Assembly: GCA_034434835.1 (NCBI GenBank)
Contig: DAOTXX010000078.1
Location: forward strand, 79,305 to 143,304
Length of the DNA stretch: 64,000 bases
Direction: 5' to 3'
Origin: JBGLNJ01 sp034434835
GTDB taxonomy: Bacteria; Chloroflexota; Anaerolineae; Fen-1058
In this document: positions 40,209-48,662 of the stretch, piece by piece
Numbering within the stretch: position 1 is the stretch's first letter
How the letters are laid out: each line of letters begins with the position of its first letter
Notes under the pieces: generated by a model
Seen by the model: the letters and a program-made list of their open reading frames with translations, nothing else
Told to the model about the DNA's origin: nothing
Databases searched by the model: none
Position numbers and translations under genes: made by a program

Positions 40209-42017
40209 TTATTCCTCACCGACCCGCAAGATCGCCATGAACGCTTCCTGCGGCACCTCGACCGAGCCGATCATCTTCAAGCGGCGCTTACCCGCCTTTT
40301 GCTTTTCGAGCAGCTTGCGCTTTCGCGTGATGTCACCGCCATAACATTTCGCCGTGACGTCTTTGCGGACCGGCTTGACGTTGGCGCGGCTGATCACGCG
40401 CCCGTTGGCGATAGCCTGGATCGGCACCAAGAATTGCTGGCGTGGGATCAGGTCTTTGAGCTTGCTGATGAGCGCCTGACCTTTGCGATAGGCGGCGTCC
40501 TTGTGGACGATCATCGTCAGCGCGTCCACTGGCGCTTCATTCACCAGCACCTCGAGCCGGGTCAGGTCGCCAGGCCGGTAGCCTTCAAAGGCATAGTCGA
40601 ACGAAGCATAGCCGCGCGTGCGCGCCTTGAGCTGGTCGTGGAAATCTACAATGATCTCGGACAGCGGCAGGTGATAGGTGATCATCACGCGCTTGGGATC
40701 GAGATACTCGATGCTCTCCTGGGTGCCGTGCCGTTTGGTGATCAGGTCGAGCACCGGGCCGACGTAATCCGTCGGCGTAAAGACCTGCACCCTCATCCAC
40801 GGCTCGCGGATTTCCTTGAACATGCCCTCTTCCGGCAAATCCACCGGGCTTTTGATCGTGATGACCTCGTCGTTCACCAGCACGACTTCATACTCGACAC
40901 TGGGAGCCGTCGCCAGGATGTCGAGATCGTACTCGCGCTCCAGCCGCTCCTGAATGATCTCTAGATGGAACAGCCCCAGGAATCCGCAGCGGAATCCGTA
41001 ACCGAGTGCCTGCGAAGTCTCCGGCTGGTATTGCAGCGAAGCGTCGTTGAGCTGAAGTTTTTCCAGGGCGTCTTTGAGTTCGTTATAGTCGTCGGCGTCT
41101 ACCGGATAGAACGAAGCGAACACCATCGGCTTGGCCGGGCGATAGCCGGGCAGAGGCGCGCTGGCCGGACGATCTGCGCGTGTGATCGTATCGCCCACGT
41201 GACACTCGCGCACGGTCTTCAAGCCTGTCGCCACGTAACCGATCTCGCCTGCGACGAGCGAGTCGGCCGGCTGCATCTTGGGCACAAACTTGCCGATCTC
41301 GATTGGCTCGAACACGGCATCGGTAGCGAACAGCCGCAGCCTGGCCCGCGGTTCAAGGCGGCCTTCGGCGACGCGCACATAGGCGATGACGCCTTTGAAC
41401 GAATCGTAATGACTGTCGAAAATGAGCGCGCGCAGCGGAGCTTGTGGATCGCCTTGGGGCGGCGGGACGCGAGCGATGATCGCCTCGAGCAGCTCCGGCA
41501 CACCTTCGCCTGTCTTGGCGCTCAGGCGCAGCATCTGCGAGGCCGGAATGCCCAGGATGTGTTCGAGGTCGGCGGCGACCACGTCCGGCTGGGCCGAGGC
41601 CAGGTCAATCTTGTTGAGCACCGGAATGATTTCGAGGTCGGCCTCGAGCGCGAGATAGACATGGGAAAGCGTTTGTGCTTCGATGCCCTGCGTCGCATCC
41701 ACGACCAGCACCGCGCCTTCGGCGGCGGCCAGCACGCGGCTGATCTCGTACTGAAAGTCCACATGGCCGGGGCCGTCGAGCATGTTCAGCTCGTACTCCT
41801 GGCCGTCGCGCGCCTTGTAGCGCATCTGCACCGCCGAGGCCTTGATCGTCACGCCCTTTTCGCGCTCCAGGTCCATCGTATCGAGCACCTGCTCGGTCAT
41901 CTCGCGCGGGGTGAGCGTGCCGGTCAGCTCCAGCAGCCGGTCGGCCAGCGTGGACTTGCCGTGGTCAATGTGCCCGAGCAGACAAAATGAGCGAATGTGC
42001 GAGGGAGCGTAAGGCAT
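40209..42017 (-). CDS. lepA: Elongation factor 4 (back-translocating GTPase)
   Basis: A 602-residue translational GTPase. G1 is GHIDHGKST (15-23), G3 DGPGHVDF and G4 NKID; the C-terminal LepA-specific domain includes CYGGDITRKRKLLEKQKAGK. It remodels stalled ribosomes. Length and order are standard. The restriction endonuclease gene ends only eight bases before its start, so lepA may be transcribed partly from the restriction-modification promoter. Confidence 0.97.
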   Translation of the reverse strand: MPYAPSHIRSFCLLGHIDHGKSTLADRLLELTGTLTPREMTEQVLDTMDLEREKGVTIKASAVQMRYKARDGQEYELNMLDGPGHVDFQYEISRVLAAAEGAVLVVDATQGIEAQTLSHVYLALEADLEIIPVLNKIDLASAQPDVVAADLEHILGIPASQMLRLSAKTGEGVPELLEAIIARVPPPQGDPQAPLRALIFDSHYDSFKGVIAYVRVAEGRLEPRARLRLFATDAVFEPIEIGKFVPKMQPADSLVAGEIGYVATGLKTVRECHVGDTITRADRPASAPLPGYRPAKPMVFASFYPVDADDYNELKDALEKLQLNDASLQYQPETSQALGYGFRCGFLGLFHLEIIQERLEREYDLDILATAPSVEYEVVLVNDEVITIKSPVDLPEEGMFKEIREPWMRVQVFTPTDYVGPVLDLITKRHGTQESIEYLDPKRVMITYHLPLSEIIVDFHDQLKARTRGYASFDYAFEGYRPGDLTRLEVLVNEAPVDALTMIVHKDAAYRKGQALISKLKDLIPRQQFLVPIQAIANGRVISRANVKPVRKDVTAKCYGGDITRKRKLLEKQKAGKRRLKMIGSVEVPQEAFMAILRVGEE

Positions 42018-42025
42018 GCTTCAAC

Positions 42026-42958
42026 CTATGCTTTTTTTCGCCGATACTTTTTGGGCACGTGTTTCGTGATGATGGCTTCCAGCATGTCCAGGTGTTGTAA
42101 ATTGATAAAGTAGTGACATTGCTCAACCAATCGCTCCAGGTCGCGTTTTCTTGCCAACCAGCCGCCACCATCCACAAAATTTACAAAGGCTCGATTTTCC
42201 TTGTAGCGGCTATTATGGCGAACAACACGCTCATATGCCGCGAGCATATCTCTTGCTTTTGTGGTTTGCCCACTGCTGGTTGTCTCTTGAAAGGAACTCA
42301 TAACGATCACCCAAGGATCATCAAGGTTGGGCACGGCAAAGTCAATGTCTGTTTCGACCATCGTGGAGCGACCTTGGTCGAATCCGATTCCGTATGCTGA
42401 TTCGATCTGTGCGAGTTTTTGTCGGATACGCTCTTCCACCTTATAACCTTTGCGTCCACCATAGGTGCCGATGAGCTGTCCCTTGTAATGCTTACGCAAG
42501 GTTGCTTCTGAACCTACCTGGGCTTGACGGTAGTTGAGGGCTTCCAGGTAGTAACGAGGAATGTATCGTTGCAATTCCGCATCACTTTTGCCATCAAGTA
42601 ACAGTTCCGCTACCGCCTGTGCAAAATCAGGCTCGCGCACAATTTTGTTCTTGATTTTGCTCATTCCCCATTCACTGTCAAAGCCTCCAGGGATCCGTCC
42701 CAGTTTCCGCAGCAGTGATATGATGCGCATGAACTTTTCTTGGGAAAGCTCCAAGTCCTTCAAGACCACATCCAGGGCATTCTTCTGTTGAACCAGAAAT
42801 CCGGCCAGGTCACTTGGAGCTGCATGAGCAACACTTTGCGCTGTCGCCAGCAAGGACTCTACTTCGGCTTCAATCTCCCGTTCGAGTTCTTCATCTACGA
42901 AAAAGACGACCGAACTGTCCCAGGCTTCCTGGAAGGAAAGTTTGCGCGCCTCGGTCAC
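42026..42958 (-). CDS. Type II restriction endonuclease (DpnII-like fold)
   Basis: About 310 residues. The C-terminal region has a PD-(D/E)xK-like core: a GTYGGRKGYKVEERIRQKL helix, TDIDFAVPN, then a VIVMSSFQ strand, TTKARDML, and VNFVDGGGWLARKRDL with HYFINLQHLDMLEAI, similar in order to DpnII-type enzymes. The usual ExK on the second strand is replaced by SxxQ-like residues. GTG 42958 is the start: GGAGGT six bases upstream and a GTGA overlap with the methyltransferase stop. Pairing with a methyltransferase is the main support; specificity unknown. Confidence 0.75.
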   Translation of the reverse strand: MTEARKLSFQEAWDSSVVFFVDEELEREIEAEVESLLATAQSVAHAAPSDLAGFLVQQKNALDVVLKDLELSQEKFMRIISLLRKLGRIPGGFDSEWGMSKIKNKIVREPDFAQAVAELLLDGKSDAELQRYIPRYYLEALNYRQAQVGSEATLRKHYKGQLIGTYGGRKGYKVEERIRQKLAQIESAYGIGFDQGRSTMVETDIDFAVPNLDDPWVIVMSSFQETTSSGQTTKARDMLAAYERVVRHNSRYKENRAFVNFVDGGGWLARKRDLERLVEQCHYFINLQHLDMLEAIITKHVPKKYRRKKA

Positions 42959-44613
42959 GATCGCACCTCCAGTTTCGCGGCTTTGAGTGCTTTGCCCCAA
43001 GTAGGGAACATTTCATAGAACACTTGCAAGTCATACTTGCTATTTTGTCGCACGTCGTCTGGGGTGGGCAAGCGCCCTAACCGCGCGGCCAGATCTCGCA
43101 ACTCTAACTGCAATTCTTTCTTGGTGTACTTTGGCTGCGGTTTGGAGATACTCTGACGAGGCACATAGCCGTTCGTCACGACTTGGGCAACTTTGTCCCG
43201 TGTGATTTTGACATACTCTTCGTCCAGGTCAATTGCCACATAATGTCGTCCTAGTTTGGCTGCCATGACCGCTGTAGTGCCTGTGCCTGAAAAGGCATCC
43301 AGCACAATATCGCCTGGATTGCTCGAAAGGCGGATGATGCGCTCCATGAATGCATCTGGCAACTGGCATGGGTGATAGTCACGGTCACGCCGATGTTTGA
43401 TACGGTGAATATCCCACCATAGATCGGTGAGTGGCTCTTGGTCGTCGTCTCCGATTGACTTGCGCTTACGGATGCACGATGCGCGCAAGCAGTAATGGCG
43501 AGCGTCCAGTTGGCTAACCTGGTCGTAGTTGAAAGTAAAGTCTGTGGGATGCTTGGTGTAAAACAGCAATCCATAGTGAGCCGGCATCAACTTGCCGCGC
43601 GGTTCCGAGAGTGCATCCCAGACGATCCAGTTTTGAAAGTACAGTCGTTGGTTGAGAAACACTGCATGGTACATCGTCCAATGAGGGAGATTCAAGACAT
43701 ACAGCGAGCCAGTCGGCTTGAGGATGCGGGCATATTCTTCCAGCCAGGCATTGCACCAGGCGATGTATCGTTCGTTCGCTTGCTCGTCATCATAGATGTT
43801 GTAGGCTTTATCGAGATTGTACGGCGGGTCGGCAAACACGAGGTCTATCGAGTTGTCGGGGTAGCGCTGGAGTACTTGGAGGGCGTCGCCACAGTGAACG
43901 GCGTCAAGCATTTTGTCACTTGCGATGTTGGCGACTGGGCCGTATTTTTTCAATGGTTGTGCCAGGCCCGGCAACATGTACTGGACGGCGGGTTCAGCAG
44001 CGACTCTTTGGCCGATCCCCTCTTTGGGGCCAATGATGCCTTTTAATTCGGTGGTTTTGCTACTGGATGTGCCCGTGTCCAGCATTTGCAAGATGAGGTC
44101 CAGAGCGGGCGCGGCAATTTGCGTATAGTTGTTCGCTGGTGGCAGGTCTTTCCAAACATCGGAGATCGCATAACCGTCCGGGTGCATCAGATGTGTTTTC
44201 CCGCCCCAGTCTTTGAGCGGCTTCTGGCAAAAGGTGCAGTATTGATGTGGCAGACGTACTCGCCTGATGTTAAAACGCTGATTGCCTTTAGTGAACAAGA
44301 GTATGGCCGCATGCACTGATGGCAGGCCATGTTGTCTCTGTTGCAGTGTGGACTCGATGGCGATCCAATATTTAAAGTTCAAGTATCGGTCAAGGTAAAC
44401 CCCGAGTTCTGGCAAATAATCGGGCCGGCCTTGAACAAAGAGCAGCCCGCCATTCTTGAGTGCTCGGACACATTCGGCCAGGCAAGCCTCAATCTCGGTA
44501 CGGCGATTCGGATCAAGCGCTGCCGTGACGACCACGATAAAGTCAAGCGATCGGGTTGGTGTTTGTTCGAGCGTTTTGCAAAAGCTCGCCTTGTCTGGAT
44601 AAATGATTTGCAT
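42955..44613 (-). CDS. Beta-class DNA methyltransferase with a degenerate duplicated half
   Basis: About 552 residues. The active half (about 225-470) has DPPYNL (motif IV) before DAFSGTGTTAVMAAKLG (AdoMet motif I), the beta-class order used by N6-adenine and N4-cytosine methylases. The N-terminal 200 residues are a diverged copy of the same half (DFIVVVTAALDP in place of DPPY; CVRALKNGGLLFV; AAILLFTKG; ISDVWKDLPP) with a Cys pair (YCTFC) and no motif I. The C-terminus (about 490-552) resembles a homing-endonuclease-associated repeat (LAARLGRLPTPDDVRQ, FPTWGKALKAAKLE). ATG 44613 or 44619 is the start. It modifies the site cut by the adjacent nuclease. Confidence 0.87.
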   Translation of the reverse strand: MQIIYPDKASFCKTLEQTPTRSLDFIVVVTAALDPNRRTEIEACLAECVRALKNGGLLFVQGRPDYLPELGVYLDRYLNFKYWIAIESTLQQRQHGLPSVHAAILLFTKGNQRFNIRRVRLPHQYCTFCQKPLKDWGGKTHLMHPDGYAISDVWKDLPPANNYTQIAAPALDLILQMLDTGTSSSKTTELKGIIGPKEGIGQRVAAEPAVQYMLPGLAQPLKKYGPVANIASDKMLDAVHCGDALQVLQRYPDNSIDLVFADPPYNLDKAYNIYDDEQANERYIAWCNAWLEEYARILKPTGSLYVLNLPHWTMYHAVFLNQRLYFQNWIVWDALSEPRGKLMPAHYGLLFYTKHPTDFTFNYDQVSQLDARHYCLRASCIRKRKSIGDDDQEPLTDLWWDIHRIKHRRDRDYHPCQLPDAFMERIIRLSSNPGDIVLDAFSGTGTTAVMAAKLGRHYVAIDLDEEYVKITRDKVAQVVTNGYVPRQSISKPQPKYTKKELQLELRDLAARLGRLPTPDDVRQNSKYDLQVFYEMFPTWGKALKAAKLEVRS

Positions 44614-44671
44614 CCCCATACCTGCTGGTCACCCGACCCAAATCAGTGGAGAGGCTTGGGTTCTCGTGGCA

Positions 44672-44700
44672 AGTATAATCGAGTTGACGTGGATTGCCAA
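44672..44700 (-). promoter_or_regulatory. Promoter of the restriction-modification operon
   Basis: TTGGCA (44700-44695), 17-bp spacer, TATACT (44677-44672) on the minus strand. Transcript start near 44665, about 50 nt before the methyltransferase. Confidence 0.68.
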
Positions 44701-44704
44701 GCGA

Positions 44705-47700
44705 TCAGGCTGGGGGAACTGTGGCCAGGCTGAAGGTGATCGTCGTGCCGTGTTCGGAGGTGTGTTCGATCCAGATGCGCTCGCCGTGCGCCTCGATCGC
44801 CAGCCGGCAAAACGCCAGTCCCAATCCGCTGCCGCGTTCCCTTTGGGGACCGCGGACGAATTTCTGGAACAGTTGGGATTGGATGCGAGCAGGGACCCCT
44901 GGCCCGGTATCGCTGACGGACACCATGAGCACTGACCCGGGCGGCAGAGGTTCGGCCTGGGCCGTCACGCGGACCGTGCCGCCCCCGGGCGTGAACTTGC
45001 ATGCATTGTCCACCAGATTTTGCAACACCCGCCCGATGAGCGTCACATCTCCCCAGGCTGGAGGCAGCGAGGGCGCAACAGCATTTTCCAGGCGCAGGTT
45101 TTTCTCCCTGGCCAGGGCCGATTGAGCTTGCAGGATTTCGGTCACCAGATCGGCCAGGTGGAACGCCTTTGGCTCTAACGGGGATCGCTTGCTTTCGAGT
45201 TCGTTCACGTCCAGAATGGCATTGATCAGGCTCGTCATGCGGCGGACGCTCACTTCGCCCGCTTTGAGCGCAGCCAGTTGATCGGGCGCCAGATCGCCCA
45301 AAATACCGCTGCGCAACACCTCGATCGTCGTCGAGATGTTGCCGAGCGGGTTGCGCAGATCGTGCACCATCGTATGGGTCATGTCCTCGCGCCATTGTTC
45401 GACCGCGCGCTGCTCGGTCACGTCGCGCAGGACGATCAGTCGGCCCAGCGGTGTAGCCCCGGTCGTGACCGGCAGGTTCTGCCAATGGATCACGTGCGGA
45501 GGGATTTCAAATTCACCCTCGCCGGGGGATTCGTCGCCACTCTGAAGACGCTGGATTTCGGCCCGCGCGATCTGGACGATGGTAGGTGCCCAGCGCTCGA
45601 GCGCCTCCAGCGCAGCCCCAAAGCGACGCCCCAGCCAGTCTTCGGGCTGACCGGGCAACTGGAGCATTTGCAGCGCCGGCTCGTTGGCGACGAGGATGTA
45701 TCCGTCCAGGCTGTTGAGGACGATCCCATCTCGGCTGGCTTTGATCAGCGCCTGCAAGCGGCTGCGCTCGTTCTCCGTGGTCTGGAGCAACTGGGCTTTG
45801 GCAATCGCCAGGGCCAGTTGGCCCGCGACCTGCTCGCCGCGCGCGATCTCGTCGGCGGTGAAGCGGTGTGGCCGGTTGAAACTGATCAACGCTGCGCCCA
45901 GCTTTTTGCCGTCGGCGATCAGTGGCAGGGCCAGCATCGAACGGGCTGGGAACAAGGCAGCAATACGTGGACTGATATAGGGCGAGTTAAAGACATCCTC
46001 GGCCACGAGCACGTGGCCCGCTTCCAGCACCGAGGCTGTCATGGTGGTTTCTCCGGGCAGTGGACGCATCCTGGAGTATGCTTCGTCCCAGGGGCCGTAA
46101 GCAGCGGTGGGAAGCGTGGTCTGGTGGGTCTCATCCCATCGGGTGATAAAAGCGCCGTCTGCATCGAACAGTTCGCCCAAACGATTCGCCAGCACCTTGA
46201 ACATCTCTTGTGGGTCCAAAGTGCTGCTGATCGTGCGGGTGATGTCGTTGAGCAGCGCCATGTGCCGGGCGCGTTGTTGGGCGTCCGCGTACAGCCGGGC
46301 GTTCTCGATCGCGATGGCGGCCTGGGTCGCCACCGTCTCCAGCATGCGGATGTGATCCGGGCAGTAGGCGTAGGGCCGAAAACTCTGCATCGAGACCACG
46401 CCAATGACCTGGTCGCGCACGATGAGAGGCACGCCGACGTACGAGCGGGTGCGTTCTCCGCCGATCCAAATCGGCTGGGCAGGCAAAGTCGGGGGCAGCT
46501 CGAGTTCATCGGGCACATACAGCGTCTGACGACTCTGGATCACGTGCCCGGTAAAGCCGTGCGTGGATGAGAGGTCAATCGGCTCCAGTTCGCGGTACTC
46601 TCCGCCCTTGCGCACCATCGGGAAGCGGATCTGTCCTGTCGCGGCGTCGTACAGCGCAACGTAGAACATGTCCACCGTCACAACTTGCTGACATTGCCAG
46701 TCTAGCTCGCGCAGCACGCGATCCATATCCAGGCCGGAGGTGAGAGCCAGGCCGATGCGGTTGATCGTCGCCATCTGCTCGGCACGCTGTCGCGCCTGTG
46801 TGTACAGCCGGGCGTTTTCGAGGGCGATGGAGGCCAGTTGGGCCAGGCGGCTCAATAGATCGAGGTCGCTTTCGTCAAAGGGCTGGCCCGGCTCGACTCG
46901 CGCGATGGCGATCACTCCGGTGACCTGCGGGCCGGACTTGAGAGGCATGCCGACGATGGCGGTGAATTCGTTCAAGGGAACGTGGGGCAGACGACCAGGC
47001 CAGGCGTCGTAATGGTCCACGATCAATGGCTGGCCCGTTTGCGCCACCCGACCCGCTAGGCCCTCGCCCAACCTGATCGGATGTCCGGGCGGCTGGCTGA
47101 AAATCCCGCAGCCCATTTGCCATTCGAGTTGCTCTTGCGCCGGGTTGACCAGATAGAGGTAGCCATGCGATGTGCCGAGCAATTGGGCAGCTCGCGTGAC
47201 GATATTTTCGAGCAAGTCGGTCAGTTCGAGGCGGTTCATCAGTTCGAGGGTGGTGGCATGCAGGGCCGCCAGGTACTCGTTCTGCCGATGCAATTGCTCC
47301 TCGGCGCGCTTGCGCTGGGTGATGTTGCGGACGTACTCGATGACCCCGGTCGGGTTGCCCGCCGGGTCGAACAAGGGAAAGGCGTAAAGCTCCAGCCAGC
47401 CTTCCACTCCCGCCGGGCCGGTCAGGGGCACCTGGTTCATCTGCGGGGTCCCCAGATCGAGCGTCCGGAGCGTCGGGCAAACTTCGCACGGCTCGGCCCG
47501 CCCCTGATACGCTATAAAGCACTTTTTGCCTGGCAGCGGCCTCGCGTGCGAGTACCACTGCTCCATGGTGCGATTGACGCGCACAATGTTCAGATCCCGG
47601 TCCAGGATGCTGATGCCGTCCTGGATACCGTCAAAGACGGCTTGCAGGAATTGTTCGTTGTCCTGGATTCTTTGTTCTGCCTGTTTGCGCTCGGTGATGT

Positions 47701-48553
47701 CGCGGGAGGTGCTGGCGACCATGAATCCCTGGCTCGTCTTGATCGGGAACATGATCCCTTGCACATTCCGGCGTTCTCCGTCGGGGCGCTCGATTTCTGT
47801 TTCCATCAACTGGTTGAACCAGGCGACCTGTCCAGTCTTGACGGCCTCCAGGGTGCTCACTTTCAGCCGTTCGTACATGGCCGGGGTGCGCTGCTCGTGT
47901 GGGAGCGTTTGATACAGCACGTCCCAGACCGGCCGGCCGATCACCTCACCTGGCCGCAGACCGGTGATCTGCTCCTGGCCCCGGTTCCACTCGATCACCA
48001 TTCCCGTTTCGTCGGTCACCACAACGCCATCCGCCGATTGCTCGATGATGCTGCGGAATTTCTCCTCGTTGGCTTGCAGCGCATCTTCGGTGCGCTTGCG
48101 TTGGGTGATGTCGTGTGCAATACCTTCGAGGGCGACCAGGTTGCCCTGTTCGTCATAGACCGGCGCGTGGATGTGTTCCGCCCAGATCACGTGGCCGTCT
48201 TTGTGTATCCAGCGCACGGTCAGGGGCTGGGGAGACGAAGGCGATCGCACCAGAGCTTCCAGGAGAGGTCGGTCGTCGGGGTGGATTAACTTGGCGCCTA
48301 AGGTGGGGTCGGCATAATACTCTTCCGGGGTGTAGCCCGTGAGCGCGGTGGCCGAGGGACTGACGTACTCGAACCCGGGCGTCGGCTTGAGCCGATAGGA
48401 GTAAATCAGGGCGTGACCGTGTTCGGTCAACCGCTGGAATCTTGCTTCTGTTTGCTTGAGCCTGGACACCAGGGCTTCCAGCTCGGCTGTGCGCTGACGC
48501 AACCCAGCCAATTCCTCCATGAGCTGCGCTTTGGTCTTGTGGCGGTCTTGCAT
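44705..48553 (-). CDS. Hybrid-length sensor histidine kinase: PAS3-GAF3-PAS-HisKA-HATPase
   Basis: About 1282 residues, no transmembrane helix. Domains in order: coiled coil (about 5-35), three PAS domains (35-420), three GAF domains (about 430-960), one PAS (about 970-1080), HisKA with MVHDLRNPLGNIS, and HATPase with LQNLVDNACKFTP, SDTGPGVP and GSGLGLAFCRLAI. The third PAS has a GRAEPCEVCPT cysteine motif that may bind a cofactor or metal. ATG 48553 has GGGAGG five bases upstream. Its kinase core is a close paralogue of that at 55171-58644. Last gene of the kinase operon; no receiver domain. Confidence 0.92.
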   Translation of the reverse strand: MQDRHKTKAQLMEELAGLRQRTAELEALVSRLKQTEARFQRLTEHGHALIYSYRLKPTPGFEYVSPSATALTGYTPEEYYADPTLGAKLIHPDDRPLLEALVRSPSSPQPLTVRWIHKDGHVIWAEHIHAPVYDEQGNLVALEGIAHDITQRKRTEDALQANEEKFRSIIEQSADGVVVTDETGMVIEWNRGQEQITGLRPGEVIGRPVWDVLYQTLPHEQRTPAMYERLKVSTLEAVKTGQVAWFNQLMETEIERPDGERRNVQGIMFPIKTSQGFMVASTSRDITERKQAEQRIQDNEQFLQAVFDGIQDGISILDRDLNIVRVNRTMEQWYSHARPLPGKKCFIAYQGRAEPCEVCPTLRTLDLGTPQMNQVPLTGPAGVEGWLELYAFPLFDPAGNPTGVIEYVRNITQRKRAEEQLHRQNEYLAALHATTLELMNRLELTDLLENIVTRAAQLLGTSHGYLYLVNPAQEQLEWQMGCGIFSQPPGHPIRLGEGLAGRVAQTGQPLIVDHYDAWPGRLPHVPLNEFTAIVGMPLKSGPQVTGVIAIARVEPGQPFDESDLDLLSRLAQLASIALENARLYTQARQRAEQMATINRIGLALTSGLDMDRVLRELDWQCQQVVTVDMFYVALYDAATGQIRFPMVRKGGEYRELEPIDLSSTHGFTGHVIQSRQTLYVPDELELPPTLPAQPIWIGGERTRSYVGVPLIVRDQVIGVVSMQSFRPYAYCPDHIRMLETVATQAAIAIENARLYADAQQRARHMALLNDITRTISSTLDPQEMFKVLANRLGELFDADGAFITRWDETHQTTLPTAAYGPWDEAYSRMRPLPGETTMTASVLEAGHVLVAEDVFNSPYISPRIAALFPARSMLALPLIADGKKLGAALISFNRPHRFTADEIARGEQVAGQLALAIAKAQLLQTTENERSRLQALIKASRDGIVLNSLDGYILVANEPALQMLQLPGQPEDWLGRRFGAALEALERWAPTIVQIARAEIQRLQSGDESPGEGEFEIPPHVIHWQNLPVTTGATPLGRLIVLRDVTEQRAVEQWREDMTHTMVHDLRNPLGNISTTIEVLRSGILGDLAPDQLAALKAGEVSVRRMTSLINAILDVNELESKRSPLEPKAFHLADLVTEILQAQSALAREKNLRLENAVAPSLPPAWGDVTLIGRVLQNLVDNACKFTPGGGTVRVTAQAEPLPPGSVLMVSVSDTGPGVPARIQSQLFQKFVRGPQRERGSGLGLAFCRLAIEAHGERIWIEHTSEHGTTITFSLATVPPA

Positions 48554-48662
48554 GTCGGCCTCCCGTGTAGGCTCGACGGGGATGGGAAAAGACATGAGCT
48601 GAATTCCCGCTTAATAGTATAGCCGATTTTGTTTGGGCTGAAAAGTGGGCTGAAGAGCAGGG

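Noticed and set aside
45278..48289. Two long plus-strand open frames (430 and 402 codons)
   Set aside because: Antisense to PAS/GAF coding sequence; His/Gln/Asp/Arg-rich with no domain.
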